Source: Streptomyces olivaceus
GTDB lineage: Bacteria; Actinomycetota; Actinomycetes; Streptomycetales; Streptomycetaceae
Assembly: GCF_000721235.1 (NCBI RefSeq)
Contig: NZ_JOFH01000006.1
Location: 124,001 to 188,000, forward strand
Direction: 5' to 3'
Length of the DNA stretch: 64,000 nt
Position numbers and translations under genes: made by a program. The notes beneath the pieces are model-generated. The model was not told where the DNA came from. It made no database searches and saw nothing but the letters and a program-made list of their open reading frames with translations. The first letter of the stretch is position 1. Every line of letters starts with the position of its first letter. Positions 45,977-54,999 of this stretch are shown piece after piece.

Positions 45977-47934
45977 TGTCCGTGGTCGACCGGCAGGAAT
46001 GGGACGTGGTCGTGGTGGGCGCGGGCGGCGCCGGACTGCGCGCCGCCGTCGAGGCCCGCGAGCGCGGCGCCCGTACGGCCGTGATCTGCAAGTCGCTGTT
46101 CGGCAAGGCGCACACGGTGATGGCCGAGGGCGGCATCGCCGCCGCCATGGGCAACGTCAACTCCGGCGACGACTGGCAGGTCCACTTCCGCGACACCCTG
46201 CGCGGCGGCAAGTTCCTCAACCAGTGGCGGATGGCCGAACTGCACGCCCAGGAGGCCCCGCAGCGGGTGTGGGAGCTGGAGACCTGGGGGGCGCTGTTCG
46301 ACCGGACGAAGGACGGCCGCATCTCGCAGCGCAACTTCGGCGGCCACGAGTACCCGCGCCTCGCCCACGTCGGCGACCGTACGGGTCTCGAACTGATCCG
46401 CACCCTGCAGCAGAAGATCGTCTCGCTCCAGCAGGAGGACTTCCGCGAGACCGGCGACCACGAGTCCCGCCTGAAGGTCTTCCAGGAGTGCACGGTCACC
46501 CGCGTCCTCAAGGACGGCCGGAACGTGTCGGGCGTCTTCGGCTACGAGCGCGAGAGCGGCCGCTTCTTCGTCCTCCAGGCGCCCTCCGTGGTGCTCGCCA
46601 CGGGCGGCATCGGCAAGTCGTTCAAGGTGACGTCGAACTCGTGGGAGTACACCGGCGACGGCCACGCCCTGGCGCTGCTGGCCGGGGCGCCGCTGCTGAA
46701 CATGGAGTTCGTGCAGTTCCACCCGACGGGCATGGTCTGGCCGCCGTCGGTCAAGGGCATCCTCGTCACCGAGTCGGTGCGCGGCGACGGCGGCGTGCTC
46801 AGGAACTCGGATGGCAGGCGGTTCATGTTCGACTACGTCCCCGACGTCTTCAAGGAGAAGTACGCCGAGTCGGAGGCGGAGGGGGACCGCTGGTACGACG
46901 ACCCCGACCACAACCGGCGCCCGCCCGAGCTGCTGCCGCGCGACGAGGTGGCCCGCGCGATCAACGCCGAGGTGAAGGAGGGCCGGGGCTCGCCGCACGG
47001 CGGGGTCTTCCTCGACGTGTCGACCCGGATGTCCGCCGAGGTGATCCGGCGCCGGCTGCCCTCCATGTACCACCAGTTCAAGGAGCTGGCCGACGTCGAC
47101 ATCACGGCGGAGGCCATGGAGGTCGGGCCCACCTGCCACTACGTGATGGGCGGCATCGCCGTCGACTCCGACACGGCCGCGGCGCGCGGGGTGCCGGGGC
47201 TGTACGCGGCCGGTGAGGTGGCCGGCGGCATGCACGGCTCCAACCGGCTGGGCGGCAACTCGCTCTCCGACCTGCTGGTGTTCGGGCGCCGTGCGGGCCG
47301 GTACGCGGCCGAGTACGCGGCGGCGCGATCCGGCGACGGGGGTGACGGGGCCCGCGTCCCGGTCGAGGACGCCCAGGTCGACGCGGCCGCCGCGGAGGCG
47401 CTGCGGCCGTTCTCCGCCGAGACGCAGGAGCCCGCCGAGGGCCCGCCGGAGAACCCGTACACCCTCCACCAGGAACTGCAGCAGACCATGAACGACCTGG
47501 TCGGGATCATCCGCCGCGAGCCGGAGATGAAGCAGGCCCTGGAGAAACTGGCCGAGCTGCGGGTGCGCGCCCGCCGGGCCGGGGTGGAGGGGCACCGGCA
47601 GTTCAACCCGGGCTGGCACCTCGCCCTGGACCTGCGGAACATGCTGCTGGTCAGCGAGTGCGTGGCGCGGGCGGCGCTGGAACGCACCGAGTCGCGCGGG
47701 GGGCACACCCGCGAGGACCACCCGTCGATGGACCGGCGCTGGCGTCCGGCCAACCTGCTGTGCTCGCTGGCCGACCCGTCGGTCGAGCCCGCGGCGGCCG
47801 ACCCCGAGCGCGGCCGGATCGCCCTGGTGCGGGAGGCCACCGAGCCCGTCCGGCCCGATCTGCTCGCCCTCTTCGAGAAGGAGGAGCTGGTGAAGTACCT
47901 CGCCGACGACGAACTGGAGGGCCTGGGCGGATGA
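45976..47934 (+). CDS. sdhA: Succinate dehydrogenase flavoprotein subunit, Sdh1 type
   Basis: 652 residues. The dinucleotide fold VVVVGAGGAGLRAAVEA is followed by KAHTVMAEGGIAAA, where the His is the expected covalent FAD site. Substrate-side motifs QFHPTGMVWP, GPTCHYVMGGI and GSNRLGGNSLSDLLVFGRRAG are present. It oxidises succinate to fumarate (or the reverse). It overlaps both neighbours by one and four bases, so the three subunits are made in step. Confidence 0.93.
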   Translation: MSVVDRQEWDVVVVGAGGAGLRAAVEARERGARTAVICKSLFGKAHTVMAEGGIAAAMGNVNSGDDWQVHFRDTLRGGKFLNQWRMAELHAQEAPQRVWELETWGALFDRTKDGRISQRNFGGHEYPRLAHVGDRTGLELIRTLQQKIVSLQQEDFRETGDHESRLKVFQECTVTRVLKDGRNVSGVFGYERESGRFFVLQAPSVVLATGGIGKSFKVTSNSWEYTGDGHALALLAGAPLLNMEFVQFHPTGMVWPPSVKGILVTESVRGDGGVLRNSDGRRFMFDYVPDVFKEKYAESEAEGDRWYDDPDHNRRPPELLPRDEVARAINAEVKEGRGSPHGGVFLDVSTRMSAEVIRRRLPSMYHQFKELADVDITAEAMEVGPTCHYVMGGIAVDSDTAAARGVPGLYAAGEVAGGMHGSNRLGGNSLSDLLVFGRRAGRYAAEYAAARSGDGGDGARVPVEDAQVDAAAAEALRPFSAETQEPAEGPPENPYTLHQELQQTMNDLVGIIRREPEMKQALEKLAELRVRARRAGVEGHRQFNPGWHLALDLRNMLLVSECVARAALERTESRGGHTREDHPSMDRRWRPANLLCSLADPSVEPAAADPERGRIALVREATEPVRPDLLALFEKEELVKYLADDELEGLGG

Positions 47935-48716
47935 CCGGCTACGAGGCCCGCTTCAAGGTGTGGCGCGGTGACGTGGAGGGCGGCGGCCTGGCGGACTTCA
48001 CGGTCGAGGTCAACGAGGGCGAGGTGGTCCTCGACATCATCCACCGCCTCCAGGCCACCCAGGCCCCCGACCTCGCCGTGCGCTGGAACTGCAAGGCCGG
48101 CAAGTGCGGTTCGTGCTCGGCGGAGATCAACGGGCGTCCCCGGCTGCTCTGCATGACCCGCATGTCCGTCTTCACCCGCGAGGAGACGATCACCGTCACG
48201 CCGCTGCGCGCCTTCCCGGTGATCCGGGACCTGGTGACGGACGTCGGCTTCAACTACACCAAGGCGCGGGAGGTCCCGGCCTTCGTGCCGCCCGCCGAAC
48301 TCGGGCCGGGCGAGTACCGGATGATGCAGGAGGACGTGGAACGGTCGCAGGAGTTCCGCAAGTGCATCGAGTGCTTCCTCTGCCAGGACACCTGCCACGT
48401 GGTGCGCGACCACGAGGAGAACAAGCCGGCCTTCGCGGGACCGCGGTTCCTGATGCGGGTCGCCGAGCTGGACATGCACCCGCTGGACGCGGCCGGGGAC
48501 ACCGGCCTGGACCGCGGACGCGCGGCCCAGGACGAGCACGGCCTCGGCTACTGCAACATCACCAAGTGCTGCACGGAGGTCTGCCCCGAGGGCATCCGGA
48601 TCACGGACAACGCGCTGATCCCGCTGAAGGAACGGGCCGTGGACCGCAAGTACGACCCGCTGGTGTGGCTGGGTTCGAAGATCGGCCGCCGGACCCGGGA
48701 CCGGGGCACCCCTTAG
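47931..48716 (+). CDS. sdhB: Succinate dehydrogenase iron-sulfur subunit, Sdh1 type
   Basis: 261 residues. The [2Fe-2S] ligands are in CKAGKCGSC plus a later Cys at RLLC. Further clusters are in CIECFLCQDTC and CNITKCCTEVCPEG. It carries electrons from FAD to the membrane anchor. ATG 47931 overlaps the sdhA stop as ATGA. It ends 3 bp before the convergent GH18-like gene, with no terminator between. Confidence 0.93.
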   Translation: MTGYEARFKVWRGDVEGGGLADFTVEVNEGEVVLDIIHRLQATQAPDLAVRWNCKAGKCGSCSAEINGRPRLLCMTRMSVFTREETITVTPLRAFPVIRDLVTDVGFNYTKAREVPAFVPPAELGPGEYRMMQEDVERSQEFRKCIECFLCQDTCHVVRDHEENKPAFAGPRFLMRVAELDMHPLDAAGDTGLDRGRAAQDEHGLGYCNITKCCTEVCPEGIRITDNALIPLKERAVDRKYDPLVWLGSKIGRRTRDRGTP

Positions 48717-48719
48717 GCC

Positions 48720-50048
48720 CTAACCGACCCAGCCCGACCGGTACGACGCCCAGTCCTCGTCCGTCGCCGCGAAGTCGATGTACGCGGCGACACCGAACCG
48801 CTCGCGGTCGGCGTCCGTACGGGACAGTCCGAGGCGGACACCGCGGACGGCGGCGGCGACGGTCTCGGCGTGCGCCCAGTGGCCGAAGCGGTTCTCCTGG
48901 TAGAAGGGCAGGCCCATCAGGAGGTGGGTCGTGGGCGGCGTGACCTCCAGCGCCAGCGAGGTCTGCTGCGCTACGTAGCCGCCGTACAGGCTCTCCAGCG
49001 GCTGCATCGTGTCGTACGACATGACGGCGATCTGGTCGACGCGGCGGGCCACCCGGCCGAAGAACTCCTGCGACCACCATTTGGGGTGCCCGGCGACCGT
49101 GCCCCAGAAGGAGTGGAAGCCCGGGAGCGGGTCGATCTGGTGGGCGGCGACGGAGAGCTGCGCGCCGCGCGGGCGGGTGACGGCGCGGACGTCGTCCAGG
49201 AGGGAGAGGTAGTCCCGGTCGCCCGAGTGCAGCGGCTCCAGGTCGAGGTGGACGCCGTCGTAGCCGACGTCCAGGACCTGGCGGGCCGAGTCGACGACGG
49301 CGGCACGGGTGGCGGCCTGCTCCAGCCGCATGCCGTCGGGGCTCTCGGTGGCGAGGACGTCGCCGAGGAAGGCCTGGACGCGGACGCCGGGCAGTTCCCG
49401 GTGCACGCCGTCGATCAGCCAGTGGGCCTTGGGGTAGAGGGCCTCGGGCAGCGTGCCGTCGTGCTCCATCGGGCCGGTGTGGACGTACAGGTCCCGGATG
49501 CCGGTGGTCTTCAGGTTGCGGGCCAGCGCGGTGAGGTCGGCCTCCGTCTTGCGGCCGTCGACCCAGGCGTGGCCGAGCCAGAGCGCGTCGCGGCCGCGGG
49601 TGCGGGTGCCGTCGGCGGGGTCGCCCAGGTAGTTGACGCGCAGGGCCGTCTCTGCGACGAGCAGGGGGAGGAGCAGGACGAGGAGGACGGCGAGGGCGGT
49701 TCGCTTGCGGCGGATGCGGGGTCTTTTGCGTGGGGTGGCCTTGGCCTCGGCTTCGGCGTCTTTGTTCCCACCCGCACCAACCGTGCGGCTCTCGTCGTCG
49801 GGTGCGGGTGGGACCGGTGGGAGCTGATCGGTGTCGGCGGGGGCTGGTGGGCCCGGTGGGGGCGAATCACCGTCGGCGGGTGCCGGTGGGACCGGCGAAG
49901 GCCGACCGGCGTCGGCGGGTGCCGGTGGGCCCGGCGGGGGCTGATCTGTGTCGGCGGGGGCTGGTGGGCCCGGCGGGGGCGAATCGGTGTCGGCGGGTGC
50001 CGGTTCGGTGCGTCTCGGTTCGGTGGGTCTCGGTTCCGTGTCCTCCAC
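48720..50048 (-). CDS. GH18-like TIM-barrel membrane protein with proline-rich repeats
   Basis: 442 residues from the GTG at 50048 (GGGAGGGG upstream). The N-terminal 90 residues are repeats of the pattern PPxGPPAPADTD. One membrane helix (TALAVLLVLLLPLLVAETAL) precedes an external barrel. The strand motif YDGVHLDLEPL resembles the GH18 signature DGxDxDxE, but the first inner Asp is His; the catalytic Glu is kept. IAVMSYDTM is also GH18-like. Substrate unknown; chitin or cell-wall sugars are possible. The repeats vary at the DNA level and may differ between strains. Confidence 0.75.
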   Translation of the reverse strand: MEDTEPRPTEPRRTEPAPADTDSPPPGPPAPADTDQPPPGPPAPADAGRPSPVPPAPADGDSPPPGPPAPADTDQLPPVPPAPDDESRTVGAGGNKDAEAEAKATPRKRPRIRRKRTALAVLLVLLLPLLVAETALRVNYLGDPADGTRTRGRDALWLGHAWVDGRKTEADLTALARNLKTTGIRDLYVHTGPMEHDGTLPEALYPKAHWLIDGVHRELPGVRVQAFLGDVLATESPDGMRLEQAATRAAVVDSARQVLDVGYDGVHLDLEPLHSGDRDYLSLLDDVRAVTRPRGAQLSVAAHQIDPLPGFHSFWGTVAGHPKWWSQEFFGRVARRVDQIAVMSYDTMQPLESLYGGYVAQQTSLALEVTPPTTHLLMGLPFYQENRFGHWAHAETVAAAVRGVRLGLSRTDADRERFGVAAYIDFAATDEDWASYRSGWVG

Positions 50049-50171
50049 GGTGTCCCCTCCCTGTGGCCCGGTCCCGGTCGCGGTGGCCGGTCGCCGCGCG
50101 TACGCTCCGAGCGTGTTGCCAACGGGGACGACTCGAACCGGTGTTCCGGTTCCGGTCGGGGGTGCATCGCG

Positions 50172-50315
50172 ATGATCTCCGCCGACCTGGTGCCGCCCCT
50201 GGTCACGGCCGGGGCGGCCCTGCTGCTGGCCGGGTGCGGCCACGTACGCCGCACCCGGCGGGCCCGCACCCGGACGACGCCGGGGCGTGCCGCCGGAGGC
50301 GTCAGAAGAGGCTGA
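50172..50315 (+). CDS. Possible small membrane protein
   Basis: 47-codon frame with a hydrophobic helix (LVPPLVTAGAALLLAG) followed by a strongly basic tail (HVRRTRRARTRTTPGRA). GGGGGTG lies about eight bases upstream of the ATG. Its last 14 bases overlap the convergent phosphatase gene. The helix-plus-basic-tail shape is common in real small membrane proteins, but no family is recognised. Confidence 0.4.
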   Translation: MISADLVPPLVTAGAALLLAGCGHVRRTRRARTRTTPGRAAGGVRRG

Positions 50316-52947
50316 GCAGCGCCTCCGCCGGGTCGGTGAGCTGGGTGTCGGCGCCCGGCAGGGGCAGTTCGAACCAGACGGTCTTGCCGCGCGGCGTACG
50401 GCGTGAGCCCCAGGCCGCGCTGAGCAGGCCGACCAGTTGCAGGCCGCGGCCGCCCTCGTCGGTGGCGCGGGCCCGGCGCCTGCGGGGCTGGACCAGGCCG
50501 GAGTCCCAGACCTCGCAGACCAGGGTGCGGTCGAGGAGGAGGCGGAGCCTGATCTCGCCCTCGCCGTACCGCAGCGCGTTGGTGACGAGTTCGCTGACGA
50601 GCAGCTCCGTCGTGTCGACCAGCGGTTCCATGTCCCAGTCGAGCAGCTGGGCGCGGGCCAGCTCGCGGGCCCGGCCGACGCTGCGCGGCTCGCGGGGCAG
50701 CGTCCAGTCGCCGACCGAGTCGCTGGGCAGCCCCTGGACACGGGCCATCAGCAGCGCGATGTCGTCCTCGCCGTGGTGGCTGTCCAGCGTGTTGAGGACG
50801 TGGTCGCAGACGTCCTCCAGGGGCTGGGCGGGGTCGGTGAGAGCGCCCACGAAGGCCTGGAGCCCCTCGTCGAGGGGGTGGTCGCGGCTCTCGACCAGTC
50901 CGTCGGTGTAGAGGGCCAGCAGGGCGCCCTCGGGCAGTTCGACCTCCACCTCCTCGAAGGGCTCCCCGCCCACCCCGAGCGGCAGGCCGGGCGGCACGTC
51001 CAGCATCAGCGCGGTCTCCCCGGGCTCGACCAGGACGGGCGGCAGGTGGCCCGCGTTGGCGAAGGTGCAGCGCCTGGTCACCGAGTCGTAGACGGCGTAC
51101 ACGCAGGTCGCCAGGTAGACCTCGGACAGGTCGGCCTCGCGTGGACGGCGGGCGGACCGGGTGGCCTGCTGGACGCCCGAGGGGGCGCCGAGGCCCCGGG
51201 CGATCTCGTCCAGCTGGGCGAGCACCTCGGCCGGTTCGAGGTCGAGCTGGGCCAGGGTGCGTACGGCGGTGCGCAGTTCGCCCATCGCGACCGCGGCGCG
51301 CAGGCCGCGGCCCATGACGTCGCCGACGACCAGGGCGGTGCGGTGGCCGGGCAGCTCGATGACGTCGAACCAGTCGCCGCCGACCTCGCTGGCCCGGCCG
51401 GTGGCCGCGTTGCCCGGCAGGTACCGGCAGGCGATGTCGAGGCCGGACGCCTCGGGGTCGCCGGGCGGGAGCAGGGAGCGCTGCAGGATGAGCGCGCGTT
51501 CGTGCTCGCGCCGGTAGAGGCGGGCGTTGTCGATGCAGACGGCGGCGCGGGCGGCCAGCTCCACGGCGAGGTCGCGGTCGCGGTCGCCGAAGGGCTCGCT
51601 GCCCTTGGTCCGGGCGAACTGGGCGAGTCCCACGACCGTGTCGTGGGCGACCATCGGCACGGCGAGGGTGGACTGCACGAGGCCGCCCTCCTCCGCAGGC
51701 ACACTGCGCGGGCGGGCGGTGCGCAGGGCGTCCGCACAGGGCGAGTTGAACGGGTAGTGGTGGACGGCGCCGAGCTTGACCCGCTCGCCGGTGCCGAGGA
51801 AGGGGGCGTCGGAGACGGCACTGGAGAAGGCCACGCGGCGCAGCTCCGCGCTGCCGTCGGCGAGGCCGGGCGGGGTCTCGTCGCCCGCCAGCAGACCCTG
51901 GTAGAGGTCGACGGTGGCCAGGTCGCAGAAGCCGGGGACGACGACGTCGAGGAGTTCGCGGGCGGTGGTCTCCAGGTCGAGGGAGTTGCCGATGCGGGCG
52001 CCGGCGTCGTTGAGCAGGGCGAGGTTGCGGCGGGCGGCGGCGGCCTCGCGGGCGGCCTGGCGGCGGGAGGTGATGTCGGTTCCCAGCCAGGCGACGCCGA
52101 TGGGCCGGCCGGAACCGCTGTGCACGCGGTAGAGGTTGACGGACCAGTGGCGGCGCCCCTCCGAGCCCGGCACGAAGCCCGTGACGTGCATGTCCGTGAT
52201 GGAGTTGCCGGTTTCGAGGACCCGGCGCAGGGTCGCGGAGACGCGGTCGGCCTCGGCCCGCGGCAGGTAGTCGTGGACGGTCTTGCCGCGGTGGCTGTCG
52301 GGCGTGCCGCCGAAGATGGAGGCGAACCGGTGGTTGGCGCGGCGCACCCGCAGGTCCGGGTCGATCAGCAGGAAGCCGAACGGGGACTGGCCGAAGATGG
52401 CCTGCGAGGCGGCGAGGTCGGTCTCGATGCTGCGCAGGACGCGTACGTCGACGACGATGCAGACGGCGGCCTTCTCCCCGTCCTCGGTGCGGGTCGGCAT
52501 GACGTACACCTCGGCGAGGCCGCGCCTCCCGCGCCCGCGTTCGCCGTCCCGGTCCGGGTCACCGGGGACGTCCGGTACGGGGGACCCGGGGGCGTCCGGT
52601 GTGCGGAAGGGGACCACGCCGGTCCACTCCCGGCCGTCGAGGATTTCGGCCATCTTGCGCTGGCCGCGCTCGCGCAGCTCGGGGTCGACGAAGGCGTCGA
52701 TGGGATCGGTGCCCACGGCGTGTTCGGCGGGGATGCCGAGCAACTGCTCCGCGCGCAGGCTCCACTGGTCGACGAGGCCGTCGGGACCGATGGAGAAGGA
52801 CGCGACCTTGATGTAGTCGTAGATGGAGCCGGGTGGGTTGCTCTGCCACACCGCGTCACCGAGTGGCGCGCCGTGCGACGGCCTCTCGGTCTCCTTGGAC
52901 TCCTTGGACTCCGCGGACTCCTTGGCCCTCGCTGGTATCTCGCTCAC
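50302..52947 (-). CDS. SpoIIE-type PP2C phosphatase with PAS, GAF and HATPase domains
   Basis: 881 residues. Order: a PAS domain (about 30-150), a second PAS (FGQSPFGFLLIDPDLRVRRANHRF), a coiled linker, a GAF domain (DLYQGLLAG... to DNARLYRREHERA), a PP2C/SpoIIE domain (GGDWFDVIELPGHRTALVVGDVMGRG; FANAGHLPPVL; ALYTDGLVESR) and a C-terminal RsbW-like ATPase (ELVTNALRYG; GGRGLQLVGLL). It probably dephosphorylates an anti-sigma antagonist while also having a kinase-like domain, integrating redox or small-molecule input. GTG at 52947 with GGAGGGG upstream. Cytosolic. Confidence 0.92.
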   Translation of the reverse strand: MSEIPARAKESAESKESKETERPSHGAPLGDAVWQSNPPGSIYDYIKVASFSIGPDGLVDQWSLRAEQLLGIPAEHAVGTDPIDAFVDPELRERGQRKMAEILDGREWTGVVPFRTPDAPGSPVPDVPGDPDRDGERGRGRRGLAEVYVMPTRTEDGEKAAVCIVVDVRVLRSIETDLAASQAIFGQSPFGFLLIDPDLRVRRANHRFASIFGGTPDSHRGKTVHDYLPRAEADRVSATLRRVLETGNSITDMHVTGFVPGSEGRRHWSVNLYRVHSGSGRPIGVAWLGTDITSRRQAAREAAAARRNLALLNDAGARIGNSLDLETTARELLDVVVPGFCDLATVDLYQGLLAGDETPPGLADGSAELRRVAFSSAVSDAPFLGTGERVKLGAVHHYPFNSPCADALRTARPRSVPAEEGGLVQSTLAVPMVAHDTVVGLAQFARTKGSEPFGDRDRDLAVELAARAAVCIDNARLYRREHERALILQRSLLPPGDPEASGLDIACRYLPGNAATGRASEVGGDWFDVIELPGHRTALVVGDVMGRGLRAAVAMGELRTAVRTLAQLDLEPAEVLAQLDEIARGLGAPSGVQQATRSARRPREADLSEVYLATCVYAVYDSVTRRCTFANAGHLPPVLVEPGETALMLDVPPGLPLGVGGEPFEEVEVELPEGALLALYTDGLVESRDHPLDEGLQAFVGALTDPAQPLEDVCDHVLNTLDSHHGEDDIALLMARVQGLPSDSVGDWTLPREPRSVGRARELARAQLLDWDMEPLVDTTELLVSELVTNALRYGEGEIRLRLLLDRTLVCEVWDSGLVQPRRRRARATDEGGRGLQLVGLLSAAWGSRRTPRGKTVWFELPLPGADTQLTDPAEALLSLF

Positions 52948-53273
52948 GCGAACCGTCCCCTCCAGCTCACCGCGTCCGGCACCGGTCACCGGAGGCGGCT
53001 GCCCGCAGTATCCAGCACTACGGCGCCGCACGACACGGTGTTCACGATCACAGCACGGTCCCGATGGTTTTCGGTCCGGACCGTGACAACACTTCCAGTC
53101 TTCTAACCAGCGGACACGGCATCGAATCCCGCAGTTCCACAACTGCCTCCGGCCCGGTCACGACGGCCCCCGGGAACAGGGGCGTTGCGGGGCCGCTTCG
53201 GCGCGGTGCCGGGGCGTTCGGACGCGGTGGCGAGGGCGGATCACCGCTGCCTCGCGGTGACGGTGCGTCACGA
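52948..53273. other. Spacer upstream of the phosphatase gene
   Basis: Part of the 495-bp gap between the phosphatase gene and the RsbW-like gene. The AT-richer patch at 53040-53130 probably carries the phosphatase promoter. No gene is supported; frames that cross it depend on the downstream repeat. Confidence 0.4.
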
Positions 53274-53400
53274 CTGCCGCGTGGTGTGGTGCGGCGGCGG
53301 CTGCCGCGTGGCGCGGTGCGGCGGCGGCTGCCGCGTGGCGCGGTGCGGCGGCGGCTGCCGCGTGGCGCGGTGCGGTGGCGGCTGCCGCGTGGCGCGGTGG
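53274..53400. repeat. 27-bp tandem repeat, about 4.7 copies
   Basis: Units at 53274-53300, 53301-53327, 53328-53354, 53355-53381 and a partial copy 53382-53400, each starting CTGCCGCGTGG and ending GCGGCGG or a near variant. Because 27 is a multiple of three, the array stays open in several frames and creates Cys- or Arg-rich false ORFs. It lies downstream of the RsbW-like gene. Confidence 0.9.
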
Positions 53401-53442
53401 TGAGTCGCGGTGGTGAGTCGCGACTGCCGCGCGGTGCCGTGG

Positions 53443-53859
53443 TCACGGCTGTGGCGGCACCGTGAGTTCGAACCACACCGTCTTGCCCGTTCCGCCGGAC
53501 CGGGTGCCCCACCGGCGTGCGGTCGACGCCACCAGCTGCAACCCCCGGCCGTCCTCGTCGTCGGGCCGGGCGACGCGCTCCCGGGGCAGGTCAGGGAGCG
53601 GGTCGGAGACCTCCACCAGCAGGACTCCGGCGGCCCCGCCGGGGCCGCGCTCCAGGCGGACGCCGATGGGGCCGGCGGCGTGCCGCAGGGCGTTGGTGGC
53701 CAACTCGCTGACCAGCAGGGCGGCGAGGTCGCCGACGCTGCCGAGCCGCCACTCCTCCAGCGTGCGGCGGACCACCGAGCGGGCGGTGCGCACGGCGTCG
53801 GGTGCCGCGGGGAAGACCCACTCGGCACAACCGCCCTCGCTGTCGTCCACGCCGCTCAC
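53443..53859 (-). CDS. RsbW-like ATP-binding regulatory protein
   Basis: 138 residues. GHKL motifs are ELATNALRHAAG (N box), VEVSDPLPDLPR (G1 region) and GRGLQLVASTARRWG (G2), ending GTGKTVWFELTVP. It is a small anti-sigma-type kinase, a close paralogue of the C-terminal domain of the phosphatase 0.5 kb away. The pair may act on the same antagonist. GTG start at 53859 with a weak ribosome site. Confidence 0.85.
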   Translation of the reverse strand: MSGVDDSEGGCAEWVFPAAPDAVRTARSVVRRTLEEWRLGSVGDLAALLVSELATNALRHAAGPIGVRLERGPGGAAGVLLVEVSDPLPDLPRERVARPDDEDGRGLQLVASTARRWGTRSGGTGKTVWFELTVPPQP

Positions 53860-53919
53860 ATCCCCGGCCGGCGTCCCCCACCTGCGTCCGCTTCCGTCGG
53901 GTTGATAGGCACGTACCCT

Positions 53920-54354
53920 CTATTCAGGCGCTGTACCGCCGGGAGAACGCACCGCGTCGAGCCCCAGGTGGGCGATCACCCGCTCGACGGCCGGCACGTC
54001 CTGGTCGAGCCAGGGCACGTCCCAGATCCGGTCGGGGGCGAGCCAGCGCAGGGCGTCGTGGTCCTCGAGGGGCTCGGGAGCGGCGGAGCCGGGGAGCAGC
54101 CGCGCGGTCCACACGTGCAGGACGAACGGCGCCCTCAGGGGCCACCGCCCGGGGACACGCTCTCCTGGCTCGGCGGCCACGCCCAGTTCCTCGTGCAGTT
54201 CGCGCACGAGGGCCGCCTCGGGGCTCTCGCCCGCCTCGACCTTGCCGCCGGGCAGTTCCCAGCGTCCGGCCAGGTCGGCCGGTGCGCTGCGGCGCGCGGC
54301 CAGAAGACGTCCGCCGTCGACGAGGGCCGCGGCCACCACGATCCGTTCGCTCAT
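53920..54354 (-). CDS. MutT/NUDIX pyrophosphohydrolase
   Basis: 144 residues. The Nudix box is complete: GGKVEAGESPEAALVRELHEEL in two parts (G..E....RELHEELG). The start VVAAALVDGGRLLAARRSAP and GRWELPGGKVE are typical of (deoxy)nucleoside-triphosphate hydrolases of MutT type, which clean oxidised nucleotides. ATG at 54354; the longer upstream frame adds an unlikely Arg/Gly-rich extension. Monocistronic by appearance. Confidence 0.9.
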   Translation of the reverse strand: MSERIVVAAALVDGGRLLAARRSAPADLAGRWELPGGKVEAGESPEAALVRELHEELGVAAEPGERVPGRWPLRAPFVLHVWTARLLPGSAAPEPLEDHDALRWLAPDRIWDVPWLDQDVPAVERVIAHLGLDAVRSPGGTAPE

Positions 54355-54438
54355 GCGCCGGATCCTACGGCCTGTCCCGGTCCGCACCCCCGGCCCGCCC
54401 ACCGCGGCGGGCCGCCGACCGCCGGGTCGGCCGTGAGG

Positions 54439-54624
54439 TCAGTCTCCCGCGCCCTTGGCGCCGAGCTTCTCGACCCAGTAGAGCTGCTGGTGCCCGCGGT
54501 CGTGCAGGGTGTCCGCGATCTTCTGGGCCTCGTCCCGGGTCGCGTACCGGCCCACGCGATAGCGATTGCCGTTGTCGTCCTGCCGGAAGACCAGCCAGGG
54601 AAGAGTGACCGTGCCGTCGTTCAT
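54439..54624 (-). CDS. SPOR-like mini-protein
   Basis: 61 residues. WLVFRQDDNGNRYRVGRYATRDEAQKIADTL has the beta-alpha pattern of a SPOR repeat, and the rest (GHQQLYWVEKLGAKGAGD) completes the small fold. SPOR domains bind denuded peptidoglycan, but this protein lacks a signal peptide, so its site of action is unclear. ATG at 54624 with GGAGAGG upstream. A conserved Streptomyces single-gene unit. Confidence 0.85.
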   Translation of the reverse strand: MNDGTVTLPWLVFRQDDNGNRYRVGRYATRDEAQKIADTLHDRGHQQLYWVEKLGAKGAGD

Positions 54625-54999
54625 CGCGCCTCTCCACTTCCCGCCCGCGGCCCGCGCCGCGCCCCGCCCGGTAAGGAAACCCCGATCCGCATATGCCCGA
54701 GCCTACGCCCAACCTTTACTCAGCGAATACGGCTTTACACAAAGAGGTACGCAACCAGCCAGAACGCAGGGGGCGCACGAGAAGGAACGCGCCGTCCGGG
54801 CGCGCCAACGCTTCCGGTCGGAGGCATGGCAGGAGCGACGGAGACGACCTGCGGGAACGACCGGATTCCGGCGCCGCGCGGACGGTGACGGACCGTGCCG
54901 GACGGGCGTGCGGGCAGGACTGAGGGGCGCGAGAGGCGCACGGGAGGCGTGCGCCATCTCACACCACGGGAGCGAGCCTGAAGTCTCCCGGCGCCGCCG
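54625..54999. other. Intergenic region upstream of the SPOR-like gene
   Basis: 375 bp. The AT-rich patch at 54705-54755 is where the SPOR-gene promoter is expected; TTGTGT with 18 bp to TAAAGG on the minus strand is one possible element pair. No gene is supported. Confidence 0.35.

Noticed and set aside
53185..53403. Cys-rich 72-residue protein with CRVARCGGG repeats
   Set aside because: It arises entirely from the 27-bp tandem repeat, has no convincing ribosome site and no matching family.
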